This document shows, piece by piece, positions 52,388 to 60,496 of a stretch of 63,031 bases of DNA; position 1 is the stretch's first letter; the number at the start of each line of letters is the position of its first letter. The DNA lies in contig DATJHM010000334.1 in assembly GCA_035493895.1 (NCBI GenBank), positions 1 to 63,031 of the forward strand, given 5' to 3'. Source of the DNA: DATJHM01 sp035493895 (GTDB lineage: Bacteria > Chloroflexota > Ktedonobacteria > Ktedonobacterales > Ktedonobacteraceae). The position numbers and the translations under genes are program-made. Under the pieces are notes generated by a model. It was given only the letters and a program-made list of their open reading frames with translations. It had not been told where the DNA came from and made no database searches.

Positions 52388-53194
52388 GTGGAAGGTGAAA
52401 ATGTATCCTCTGCTAATTATGATCCTGAGGAGGCTCTGGCCAGGCGTCGGGCGCTTCTTACCCGGCTCTTTAATGCGCTCCCCCTCTATGCTTCTCCTGC
52501 CTTCTGGCAGGTGCTTGAGGCAAGGGAGACTCCATTGGAGGTTGTTGCTCGTTGTCTACGCCTCTCGGTCTCTCTTAAAGATGATCCGGGACGTGAACGC
52601 CTCCTGGAAATTGTCTTCGCTCGTACGTATGGAATGAATCAGAAGTGGGCTCAGGCGGCCCTGAAAAATTTGCCTATTCTGACCGGTGAACGTAGCTCTG
52701 TTGTGAATGATCTCTGTGCAGATCTCTATGAATGTGTGTTCAAAGCGCTTTTAGATCCCACCCGGCTTTTCTGGGAGGAGAATTTTTTGCATTGTCTCTA
52801 TTTTGAGCGCAAGCATGTCTATCAAGCGTTTCTTTTTCGTGAGGGCTACTGGAAAAATACGCGTATTAAACAAGGTACGCGTGTCCCTCGTTCACTCTTA
52901 GAACGCTTCGACTCACCCGGCTCTTTGACACATGAAGGCTATGCGATGTTCGATATCGTCGATGAGGATGCTCAACGCTCACTGGAGACGCTGGTGAATG
53001 ATGAGATGCTGCATCTGGTTCTCACTTTGCCGGAACGCTTGAAAGCGGTGATTCTGCTCAAATTCTGGGGCGATTGTACGGAGAAAGAGGCGGCACAGAT
53101 ATTAGGCGTGACCGATCGAACTGTTCGTCATCGTATTCTTGTCGCAACTGAACTGCTACGAAAGTATCTTACAGAGGAAAAGGTTGGTGGTTGA
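52388..53194 (+). CDS. RNA polymerase sigma-70-like factor (divergent)
   Basis: The C-terminal part (about residues 210-265) is a sigma region 4 helix-turn-helix: LPERLKAVILLKFWGDCTEKEAAQILG then TDRTVRHRIL. The N-terminal ~150 residues are a helical region whose FLHCLYFERKHVYQAF segment may stand for region 2, but the match is weak. The protein may be an unusual alternative sigma factor or a stand-alone HTH regulator. The start is a GTG with GGAGG at 52373-52377. Its stop overlaps the next gene's ATG (TGATGA), so the two are translationally coupled. Confidence 0.75.
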   Translation: MEGENVSSANYDPEEALARRRALLTRLFNALPLYASPAFWQVLEARETPLEVVARCLRLSVSLKDDPGRERLLEIVFARTYGMNQKWAQAALKNLPILTGERSSVVNDLCADLYECVFKALLDPTRLFWEENFLHCLYFERKHVYQAFLFREGYWKNTRIKQGTRVPRSLLERFDSPGSLTHEGYAMFDIVDEDAQRSLETLVNDEMLHLVLTLPERLKAVILLKFWGDCTEKEAAQILGVTDRTVRHRILVATELLRKYLTEEKVGG

Positions 53195-53847
53195 TGACTG
53201 AATCGGAACAAGAAGAAGCTGTCTGGCGAATTACAGAACGCTATGTGGCAGAGCTCAAGGCTGGTCGCCAGCCTCGCTTGCAGGAATATCTCGCACGCTA
53301 TCCGCACTATGCCTCTGCCATTGCGGACTTTGCGGCCTATTATCAGGCCCTTGAACTCCAGTTACCTGAAGAAACCCTGGAGTATCATTCCCCCACCCCT
53401 GATGAACGTGCGCTCTTACAACGCGCTCTCCAGCAAACTCGTTTCCCTCCTGAGCCATTGTCTTCGTTGCTCTCAGCCCGCCAGGGATCAACGCTCACCC
53501 GATTAGCGGATGAACTTGACATAGGCGAAGATATTGTGATGTTATTGGAGCAACGCATGCTGGCTGAAGAGTCGATTCCTGCTCTTCTGATTGAGCGTCT
53601 GGCCTTTGTTTTGCAGCGATCCGCGCAAGATATCCGTGCCTATTTGCACCGTACCCCTCCTGCAAGAGGGCGACAAGGTGCAACGACGCACCGGCGTTAT
53701 GTAGCAGAAGAGGCTGCATCATACGCACAAGATCGTCCCTCTCAAGCGCCAGCACGGAACTTTTTGCAGGTGCTTGAAGAAAGCCAGCAGGCAACTCCGA
53801 AACAGAAAACGTTCTGGAGAGAGATAGTACAAGAAGAGTCGCCATAA
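53191..53847 (+). CDS. Partner protein of the sigma-like factor (unknown family)
   Basis: The first 55 residues (WRITERYVAELKAGRQPRLQ, then EYLARYPHYASAIADFAAYY) resemble the short helical segment found before kinase domains in some multicellular bacteria. Residues ~100-150 look like a helix-turn-helix (LTRLADELDIGEDIVMLLEQ). The C-terminal part is polar and disordered. No membrane segment is present, so it is unlike a classical ZAS anti-sigma. Overlap with the sigma-like gene makes a modulator or co-factor role plausible, by inference. Confidence 0.65.
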   Translation: MMTESEQEEAVWRITERYVAELKAGRQPRLQEYLARYPHYASAIADFAAYYQALELQLPEETLEYHSPTPDERALLQRALQQTRFPPEPLSSLLSARQGSTLTRLADELDIGEDIVMLLEQRMLAEESIPALLIERLAFVLQRSAQDIRAYLHRTPPARGRQGATTHRRYVAEEAASYAQDRPSQAPARNFLQVLEESQQATPKQKTFWREIVQEESP

Positions 53848-53897
53848 CGATGTGTTGAACTTTTCTCCATTGATAGAGAAAAGATGAAGAGGAAAAG

Positions 53898-54941
53898 ATG
53901 GGAACTCAATCTACGCCTAAACCAGTATCAAATGGAAGCTGCGCATTTTGCAAAGCTGAAGTTGCGAAAAATAAGATGACGCAGCATCTCAAGTCCTGTA
54001 AGCAGCGCCAGGCAACTATTGCAGAACGAGAGAAGAATGCTCAGCAGCCGAAAACGCGCCTGTTTCATATTCTGGCTGAAGGCCGTTACAATCCACAATA
54101 CTGGCTCCATTTTGAGGTGTCCGCTTCTGCATCTTTGTGGTCAATAGATGACTTTCTCAAAGACATGTGGATCGATGATTTAGACCATTTAAGCGGCTTT
54201 ACGATTAATGGCACCAACTATGGGAATGATTATTCAGGTGACTACTTCTTTTTGCCTGGAGAAGTAAAAGAAGAAGAGGAAGAAGAGCTTTCTGAGGAAG
54301 AGGCAGAGGAAGAGATAAACAAATTCATAGACGATACAGTGGCATATTTTAGCGCGCCGAAAATGTTGCCAGCTCTCGCCGCAGGCCAAAACCTCATTTC
54401 GCCTGAATGGGTCGCAGAACTCAAAAAGCCGCGTTCTATTGATGCGCGCGTTGAGTTCCTCAAGGAGGAACTTGCTAGAATTAAAAAAGAAGGCAGTGTT
54501 GCGCTAAGAGGCGCTAAGGATGAGCCTCGAGAAGTAGCTCACGCCAGGTATTTTGCATTGCAGTCTCAGCAATGGATTGTCGAGACGCTGCTTGATGAGC
54601 TTGAGGATCGTAGTGTGGATGTATCGCTGGAGAGAGTCCTCAAAGTTGGTCAGAAGTTTTCCTATATCTATGACTATGGGTCTTCAACGCATATCAATCT
54701 GAAAGTGCTTGCTGAGCGCGAGGGGATTGCACTGGAGAAGGAGGATGCTATAGAGCTTCTTGCGCAAAATATAGCGCCTGCATTTTCTTGCGTGAAGTGT
54801 GGCAAACCTGCAACAACAGTGGAAATGGACTATTCTTCCAGCCTTGAGGATAGCGCCTATTGCGATGAATGTGCAGAAGAGAATATCGATGAGGGGGGAG
54901 CGTTGTCCATTACTAACTCTCCACGCGTAGGTGTATTATGA
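53898..54941 (+). CDS. Zinc-finger protein with a split pRiA4b Orf3-like domain
   Basis: An N-terminal C-x2-C...H-x4-C finger (CAFC, ...MTQHLKSC) is followed by a pRiA4b Orf3-like domain beginning at FHILAEGRYNP and resuming near FSYIYDYGSSTHINL. An acidic insert (EEEEEELSEEEAEEE) and helices separate the halves, so the domain looks split. A C-terminal second finger (CVKCGKPATTV then CDEC) completes the chain of 347 residues. The function of the Orf3-like family is not established. Base composition appears lower in GC than in the neighbours, suggesting transfer. Good ribosome binding: AGAGGAAAAG before the ATG. Confidence 0.72.
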   Translation: MGTQSTPKPVSNGSCAFCKAEVAKNKMTQHLKSCKQRQATIAEREKNAQQPKTRLFHILAEGRYNPQYWLHFEVSASASLWSIDDFLKDMWIDDLDHLSGFTINGTNYGNDYSGDYFFLPGEVKEEEEEELSEEEAEEEINKFIDDTVAYFSAPKMLPALAAGQNLISPEWVAELKKPRSIDARVEFLKEELARIKKEGSVALRGAKDEPREVAHARYFALQSQQWIVETLLDELEDRSVDVSLERVLKVGQKFSYIYDYGSSTHINLKVLAEREGIALEKEDAIELLAQNIAPAFSCVKCGKPATTVEMDYSSSLEDSAYCDECAEENIDEGGALSITNSPRVGVL

Positions 54942-54993
54942 TCCTTCCTGCTGAGCAGAGGAACTTTTCCACTGGTGCGAATGAGAGGGCGCA

Positions 54994-56211
54994 ATGGGAT
55001 CAAGTGTAGCCTATCTTGATTGCCAGAATGGTATAAGCGGGCCGCTTCTGCTCGCGGCACTGCTCGATACTGGCCTGCCCTCATCCGAAATACAACAACA
55101 ATTGCAGGGGGGGCTATCAGGAGTAGCCTTTAAGCTGGACTACTTCGCAGCCCAGTTTAAAGGGCTACGCGGGACGGAATGTCGTATAGCCATTAAAGAG
55201 ACAAATCCTGCATTGCATACTCTCTCGGACTGCATCACGCTTCTCCAGGCGTCTCGTCTTGCACCACAGATTGCGACTCGTGCGCTTTCCGTAATGCAGC
55301 ATTTGCGTGTCGCTGAAGAAACAGTACGTGGTGCACAACATACGCTGGAGCCATTGCATCCTGTCCTGGCCTTGCTGGAAGTTGTGAGTGTGGTCAGTGC
55401 ATTGTCATTTGCTGATATCGCTCAGGTGTATGCTTCTCCTTTACCCTTAACCAGTGGCGTTATGCAGACTGCTACTGGCTTCCAGATGCTCCCAGGTCCT
55501 CTCACGTTGGAATTGTTACGTGAGGTGCGTGCTCCCTGGCAACCTTCGCCTGCGCATCGCGAGCTGGTTACTCCTGTAGCCGCAGCTTTACTGGCTGAAC
55601 TGGCTCAGTTCGAGCCGCCTGTGATGACCATCGCGCGAACCGGCTATGCGCTGTCTCTTGAGCAGGACCAGCTTATTGCTCAATTGTCCATGCACCTGGG
55701 TGAATTGGTTGGCCCCAAACGGCCCGGCGGTGAGGTGGAGACCGATCAGGTGACGGTGATTGAAACCCATATTGATACGATGACTGGTGAGCTACTGGGC
55801 GCTTTACTGGATCGTTTACTGGAAGCTGGTGCGCTCGACGTTGGCTATACACCTTTGCAAATGAAGAAAAATCGTCCTGGAACGCGTTTAACGGTCATCT
55901 GTCCCGAGGAGGCGGGTGAGCAACTGGCTCTACTCCTCCTGCGCGAAACAAATACGCTGGGCGTACGTATCCAGCAGGTGCAGCGGCGCAAGGCTCAGCG
56001 CAGGCAGGAGCGCATCGAGACTCCGCTTGGCTCTATGCTGGTGAAGATGAAGAGTCTGGGGGGGCAGATCGTCAGCGTCTCTCCCGAATACGAAGAGTGT
56101 TTACGCATTGCCCGGCAGCGACAGATACCCCTGGCAGAAGTATACGAGGTTGCACGTACCGCTGCTCAATCTCTTATAATAGGTAAGAAAGATGATAAAG
56201 AAAGAACGTAA
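54994..56211 (+). CDS. LarC-like protein, motif-degenerate
   Basis: LarC proteins insert nickel into the lactate-racemase cofactor using CTP. The 405-residue length fits. AYLDCQNGISGPLLLAALLDTG resembles the LarC start, but the usual GDM is GPL. The segment ELVTPVAAALL deviates from ELVTPTGAAL. Late on, IDTMTGELLGALLDRLLEAGALDV and QMKKNRPG are well kept. The His-rich stretch and HxHEVGA-like metal signature of the middle are missing. No larA, larB or larE gene is nearby. A paralogue that has lost metal transfer is likely. Confidence 0.7.
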   Translation: MGSSVAYLDCQNGISGPLLLAALLDTGLPSSEIQQQLQGGLSGVAFKLDYFAAQFKGLRGTECRIAIKETNPALHTLSDCITLLQASRLAPQIATRALSVMQHLRVAEETVRGAQHTLEPLHPVLALLEVVSVVSALSFADIAQVYASPLPLTSGVMQTATGFQMLPGPLTLELLREVRAPWQPSPAHRELVTPVAAALLAELAQFEPPVMTIARTGYALSLEQDQLIAQLSMHLGELVGPKRPGGEVETDQVTVIETHIDTMTGELLGALLDRLLEAGALDVGYTPLQMKKNRPGTRLTVICPEEAGEQLALLLLRETNTLGVRIQQVQRRKAQRRQERIETPLGSMLVKMKSLGGQIVSVSPEYEECLRIARQRQIPLAEVYEVARTAAQSLIIGKKDDKERT

Positions 56212-56234
56212 AATCACACGGAAAGGTGTCACTC

Positions 56235-56792
56235 ATGGATTTTATTGACTGGCGTAAGTCGCCCGAAAAGAGAAGGATTGAGCCTGAGGAAGAGAAGTCT
56301 CGGGAAAATAAATACCGTGGGAAAGCATTTCAAAGCTATGTGGATCAGCAGATTCGCGAAGCTCAGGAGCGGGGCGCGTTCGACAATCTCGCCGGTACAG
56401 GGAAACCGTTACAACTGGGAGATGATCACGAATCCGGAGACAAAGCTCTGGGGTATCATCTCTTGAAGAGCAATGGTTATGTTCCGTTTGAGATTGAACT
56501 GCTCAAAGAAGTACAGCGTGATCGTGAGCGTGCAGAGGCAAAACTGCAACGTCTTCTGCGTCAGCGCAAAGCCCTGCTTAACCGTCGTATGCCTGCATCA
56601 GCCAGCGAGAAAGTCGCATTCAATGAGACGGTCGATAACGTGGCGACAGAATATGAAAAAGATCTGCGGGCCCTGAATAGCAAGATTCTCACCCTGAATT
56701 TAAGTACGCCTCCCACTATGCATCAACCATTGCTCCAGATAGAAAAATTGCTGCGCGAGTTCCATGAAACGTGCCCGCTGTTTACCTTCTAA
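56235..56792 (+). CDS. DnaJ-homologue C28-like domain protein (DUF1992)
   Basis: The 185-residue protein has the DUF1992 signature: VDQQIREAQERGAFDNLAGTGKPL at residues ~37-60, and a later polar coiled coil (KEVQRDRERAEAKLQRLLRQRKALL). The family's role is not known. It has no J domain despite the name. AAAGG before the ATG at 56235 is better than the in-frame GTG at 56226. It follows the LarC-like gene by 23 bases and is likely co-transcribed. It ends convergent with the AAA-like gene, separated by 14 bases. Confidence 0.85.
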   Translation: MDFIDWRKSPEKRRIEPEEEKSRENKYRGKAFQSYVDQQIREAQERGAFDNLAGTGKPLQLGDDHESGDKALGYHLLKSNGYVPFEIELLKEVQRDRERAEAKLQRLLRQRKALLNRRMPASASEKVAFNETVDNVATEYEKDLRALNSKILTLNLSTPPTMHQPLLQIEKLLREFHETCPLFTF

Positions 56793-56806
56793 CGGGCTTA
56801 TTTGGA

Positions 56807-58168
56807 CTATAAATCTCCGCCGCATTCTGGGCAGAAGCGCGCTCCTGAGACCCTGGGATACGGCGTACCACAATTGCGGCAGCGTCCACCTAGAGTCATA
56901 CGGCAATAGACGCAATGTTTCCAATGGCTCTGAACAGGATGTTTGCAGTTGGGACAGGTGATCTGTGCGGCTGGTAGTGCTTGTTTTGCCTCTTCACGCC
57001 GGAGCTGGAGTGGCTCATCCAGTTCCACCTGTCTATCCAGGCGACCTGGACGCAAAAAATCGGCGTGCAGGTGTTGTGGGTGTGTAGTTGCGGCTATTAC
57101 CACTGTCCCCGGTTGCTGTTTGAGCTTATCAAATTCTATGAGAAACTGATGCAGCAATACTTCCCATCCCGTATAACTCTGCTGTTGTTGTCCCAATGCA
57201 GGGAGCGCAAGAACTTCCAGATCCTGAAAATAGATCAGGCAGTGTGAGAACATTTTGATGGGATAAAATACCTCATGCATGAGTTGATAGGCTTTCTCAG
57301 CGCGAGTTTGTAGCCCTGAAAATTCCTCGCTGAGAAACATTTCCACAAGCACGGAGCAGTATACCACGGTCAGAGGAACTTCAGATTCGCCCGCGATGGC
57401 GCGAATAAAGAGCAGGTCATCGTTTGGGTGCTGGCTGAGCAACAGCAAGCCATGTGAGGTTTCCTGATAACGAGATGGTTGGTGTAGAAAGGCGATGCTT
57501 TTATAGAGTGCGTGTTTGGCCCGGTTCAGCCCGAGAATGTGTTGAAATGACAGATCGGGATATTCAATACTTCTCAGAACATGTTTATTGCGTGTTTTGT
57601 TCAGGTGCGCAACGTGCACAATTTTTTGCTTATCGCGGGCCGGGGCCGGAAAGAGAAAAATCTGCTCCATATGCCGCACAAATGCCGGGGATTCATGCTC
57701 CATCAGCTTACTCTTGAGCTGAAAGATGCGCGTGGAGAAGCCAGCAAAGAGCTTTTGCATCCGGGGATGGTAGAGAAGGCTCAAGAGAAGATGTTCCTGT
57801 AAGACAATTGCCGCGGCTTTGTTCTTTGCCAGATGGTAAGTCACAAGCGCGATAGCATTCTCAACACATTCTATTGACTCTGGCGCTAGCCGTAACGCCC
57901 CTTCTGGCGTACTCGCTGGAGATATTGCGGGAAAAGAAGCTTCGGTGCGTGCACGTAACACTGTAAGATCCAGTTTGTTCTGCCTCATGAGCGTCGAGAT
58001 ACTGCTGGAATGTTGTGCTATCAGGCTCAGCAGGAGATGTTCAGGATAGATCGCCTGAGCTCCTCGCTGTCGTGCCTTTTGCTCTGCCAGTTGAAGCAGT
58101 TCCCTCGTTTCAGCCGCAAGCCAATCGATCTCTTGCATCCCTCCCGATGGAGAACTGGCTGTGCTCAT
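56807..58168 (-). CDS. Clp-N plus degenerate FtsH-like AAA module with zinc ribbons
   Basis: From the ATG at 58168 the protein is 453 residues. Residues ~25-155 contain two Clp-N-type repeats (IYPEHLLLSL and VLQEHLLLSL). Residues ~205-395 align with FtsH-type AAA domains: LSFQHILGLNRAKHAL at the start, then LLLLSQHPNDDLLFIR where Walker A GPPGTGKT should be, LIYFQDLEVL where Walker B has its Asp-Glu pair, and VVIAATTHPQHLHADFLRPG-RLDR with the arginine-finger segment retained. The C-terminus has two zinc ribbons (CPNC/CVYC; CRNC/CPEC). ATP hydrolysis seems lost. AAGGA lies before the ATG; the frame is open to 58288. Confidence 0.82.
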   Translation of the reverse strand: MSTASSPSGGMQEIDWLAAETRELLQLAEQKARQRGAQAIYPEHLLLSLIAQHSSSISTLMRQNKLDLTVLRARTEASFPAISPASTPEGALRLAPESIECVENAIALVTYHLAKNKAAAIVLQEHLLLSLLYHPRMQKLFAGFSTRIFQLKSKLMEHESPAFVRHMEQIFLFPAPARDKQKIVHVAHLNKTRNKHVLRSIEYPDLSFQHILGLNRAKHALYKSIAFLHQPSRYQETSHGLLLLSQHPNDDLLFIRAIAGESEVPLTVVYCSVLVEMFLSEEFSGLQTRAEKAYQLMHEVFYPIKMFSHCLIYFQDLEVLALPALGQQQQSYTGWEVLLHQFLIEFDKLKQQPGTVVIAATTHPQHLHADFLRPGRLDRQVELDEPLQLRREEAKQALPAAQITCPNCKHPVQSHWKHCVYCRMTLGGRCRNCGTPYPRVSGARFCPECGGDL

Positions 58169-58236
58169 CTTCTTTTCCTTCTTAACCGTGCGACCACTTT
58201 CGGGGAATACACTATTTTTCCAAAGATAAGAAACAT

Positions 58237-58255
58237 CGCAAGAATCAGATAGTTT
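58237..58255 (+). repeat. Direct repeat, copy 1
   Basis: CGCAAGAATCAGATAGTTT. It matches the copy at 58410-58428 with one difference, and the bases just before also resemble each other. The copies start 173 bases apart, upstream of the first PD-(D/E)XK gene. An attachment site, recombination scar or paired regulator site is possible. Confidence 0.55.
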
Positions 58256-58409
58256 CTCTCCCCGATTTCTAGTAATGTGGTATTGCATGAAGATAAAACA
58301 AATATGTTAGAGGAAGTATACGGAATTTTACTGGCAACTTCCAGGTAATAGCTCACAAAAAGCGTGTTAGCCTCTGCATCAAAGCCGCCTATCCTTATCT
58401 AGAAAACTC

Positions 58410-58428
58410 CGCAAGAATCGGATAGTTT
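58410..58428 (+). repeat. Direct repeat, copy 2
   Basis: CGCAAGAATCGGATAGTTT, 18 of 19 identical to the copy at 58237-58255. It sits about 90 bases before the start of the first nuclease-like gene. The rest of the gap 58169-58518 is AT-rich and shows no gene. Confidence 0.55.
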
Positions 58429-58518
58429 ACCTTTCATGGTTGTGTTATCATTTTATGAAGTTAATATAAGCAAATACATTATGTGGTGGAATTGTTAGAA
58501 GAGGATGGGGAAAATACT

Positions 58519-58956
58519 ATGCTACCAGCCAGTAAACCAAGAAATAATACAACAAGCAAAGGGGAGATCACCGAGATCATGGTTCTGGCAAGATTGACTC
58601 AATTAGGGTATAGATGCCTTATACCCTGGGGCCATGACTGTCGCTATGATATTGCAATTGATGATGATGGGGAGCTTGTACGTATCCAATGCAAAACGGC
58701 GCGCTATCTTGAGGAGCGGGGTGATATTGAGTTTAACACTGCTATTACTTATGCCAGAGTCGGTGGAAAGCCGCATATCAGGAAAGGTTATACGGGGGAG
58801 GCAGACTACTTTGGGGTTTATTCTCCTGATATTGGAAAAGTTTATCTGGTGCCTGTAAAAGATGTGCCCCCATGCTCAAAAGCCATATTGAGATTAGAGG
58901 CTACGAAGAATAATCAGCAGAAGGGTGTGAAGTGGGCGAAGGACTACGAGATATGA
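58519..58956 (+). CDS. PD-(D/E)XK endonuclease-like protein, copy A
   Basis: The protein of about 145 residues matches the small PD-(D/E)XK nuclease-like family: TSKGEITEIMVLARLTQLGY helix, then RYDIAI (catalytic Asp) and RIQCKTAR (Q-x-K), and a C-terminal KGVKWAKDYEI. Such proteins are found as solo nucleases or as relatives of homing endonucleases and restriction enzymes. The downstream copy at 59129 shares the same plan. The frame is open from a GTG at 58483; the ATG at 58519 is preferred. Lower GC than flanking genes suggests acquisition. Confidence 0.78.
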   Translation: MLPASKPRNNTTSKGEITEIMVLARLTQLGYRCLIPWGHDCRYDIAIDDDGELVRIQCKTARYLEERGDIEFNTAITYARVGGKPHIRKGYTGEADYFGVYSPDIGKVYLVPVKDVPPCSKAILRLEATKNNQQKGVKWAKDYEI

Positions 58957-59128
58957 AAATCCCAGCCATCACCAGCAATAAAGAAGAGAAAAGCTTTACT
59001 GTTGGACAGAGTATTGGGCGATGAAAGTATATAACCCTCAAAAAGCTATGAGAAGAAACCGGCAAATGTGACATACTTTGTGTCAATTGCTATGTAAAAA
59101 TGCATTAGAGAGAGTAGAGGAGGAAGTT

Positions 59129-59545
59129 GTGAGCGGTATTAAAACAAAGTTTACTCCCAACGATGTTGGTGAGAGAGCTCAGGGAGTTATTCTTGCTGAA
59201 ATGGTGCAATGTGGGTATACCGTCCTTATTCCCTTTGGCGAAGGCCGTCGCTATGATATGGTCATTGAGAAAGATGGTGAATTTTCTCGACTCCAATGTA
59301 AGGCCGGACGATATGATAACGGAGTAGTCAAGTTTAATGCTTGTAGTGTTAACTGGTGGAACAAAACGAAGAAGAAATACACATGCGAGGAAATTGACTA
59401 TTTTGCAGTTTACTGTGAACATACAAAAAAGGTCTACCTTGTGCCTGTCGAAGATGTAGGAATTGACCAGGGATATCTGAGAATTGAACCAACCGCGAAC
59501 AATCAGGCAAAGGGTATTCGTTGGGCAAAAGATTACGAGATATAA
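59129..59545 (+). CDS. PD-(D/E)XK endonuclease-like protein, copy B
   Basis: About 138 residues, paralogous to the gene at 58519. The motif set is VGERAQGVILAEMVQCGY, then RRYDMVI (Asp) and RLQCKAGR (Q-x-K). The C-terminus KGIRWAKDYEI nearly repeats copy A's. The start is a GTG at 59129 with GAGGAGG six bases before; the frame extends to 59078. The stop at 59543-59545 is only four bases from the 3' end of the convergent tRNA-Thr gene, a common insertion point for mobile DNA. Function: DNA cleavage is likely, but target and specificity are unknown. Confidence 0.78.
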   Translation: MSGIKTKFTPNDVGERAQGVILAEMVQCGYTVLIPFGEGRRYDMVIEKDGEFSRLQCKAGRYDNGVVKFNACSVNWWNKTKKKYTCEEIDYFAVYCEHTKKVYLVPVEDVGIDQGYLRIEPTANNQAKGIRWAKDYEI

Positions 59546-59549
59546 AAAA

Positions 59550-59621
59550 AGCCGGTGATGGGAATCGAACCCGCGGCCGTCCACTTACGAAGCGGATGCT
59601 CTACCACTGAGCTACACCGGC
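59550..59621 (-). tRNA. tRNA-Thr (anticodon CGT)
   Basis: On the minus strand a cloverleaf folds: acceptor GCCGGTG pairs with CACCGGC, D arm GCTC/GAGC, anticodon stem TCCGC/GTGGA (one wobble), loop TTCGTAA with anticodon CGT reading ACG, and a TTCGATT T loop. The T stem has a weak pair. CCA is not encoded, and a T run follows the 3' end. Confidence 0.9.
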
Positions 59622-59827
59622 TTGCTGCCAATCTTCTGAAGATTTACAACGCCATGATTATAGCGCGAAAGGCGCGCCATGTCAAGCACTTTTTTGCGAT
59701 AGATCAAACTTCGCAAAAGTCGACTTTCGCGAAGTCCTGGATGTTACTTCTGGTTATCTCGACAACCATCCCGAGGTATGGTATGATGGGTAACAATGTT
59801 CCAGTTTTGTCTAGTTTGGAGACCTGT

Positions 59828-60436
59828 ATGCAAGCCCTACTGGTGGCTACGACGAATCGTCATAAGTTGGATGAATATCGCGCTATTTTTGCCGACCTAC
59901 CTTTTACTTTGCTTTCACTTTATGATATTCAGCTAGATATGGATGTAGAAGAGACTGGGACCACGTTTCAAGAAAATGCTGAATTGAAAGCCCTGGCCTA
60001 TGCTCGCGCTTCTGGTATGCTCTCACTCGCTGATGACTCTGGCCTGGAGATAGATGCAATGGGGGGTGCTCCAGGCGTCTATTCCGCTCGTTTTGTACGC
60101 CCGGATGCTACCTATGAAGAACGTTTTCAGGTCATTTTTGCGCAATTGCGCACTCTTCCTATAGAAAAACGCTACGCACGTTTTCAATGCGTCATCACTC
60201 TTGCTGAACCAACCGGCTATCATCAAAGTGTTAAGGGTACGATTGAAGGTGTTATTACGGACGCTCCTCGTGGTACACAAGGATTTGGTTATGATCCCAT
60301 TTTCCTGGTCCCTGAGTTAGGCAAAACCACCGCTGAACTTCAGCCTGAAGAGAAGAATCAGATCAGCCATCGTGGTCGAGCCGCGCGCCTGGCCCGTGAA
60401 GTGCTGGCTCACTGGCCCCTCTCCCCATCTTTATAA
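59828..60436 (+). CDS. rdgB: Non-canonical purine NTP pyrophosphatase (XTP/dITPase)
   Basis: The HAM1/RdgB enzyme hydrolyses XTP, dITP and ITP to monophosphates, cleaning the nucleotide pool. ATTNRHKLDEY near the N-terminus, TFQENAELKA, LADDSGLEIDA, and FGYDPIFLV with SHRGRA near the C-terminus are diagnostic. The 202-residue length is normal. The frame is open back through the tRNA, but GGAGA precedes the ATG at 59828. It lies about 60 bases before the DnaQ/DinG-like gene and may be co-transcribed with it, a genome-maintenance pairing. Confidence 0.94.
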   Translation: MQALLVATTNRHKLDEYRAIFADLPFTLLSLYDIQLDMDVEETGTTFQENAELKALAYARASGMLSLADDSGLEIDAMGGAPGVYSARFVRPDATYEERFQVIFAQLRTLPIEKRYARFQCVITLAEPTGYHQSVKGTIEGVITDAPRGTQGFGYDPIFLVPELGKTTAELQPEEKNQISHRGRAARLAREVLAHWPLSPSL

Positions 60437-60496
60437 AAAATAGAAATAGAACTATCGTAGATCAATAGTCGATAGAGACATGAGGAACAGGTAACT

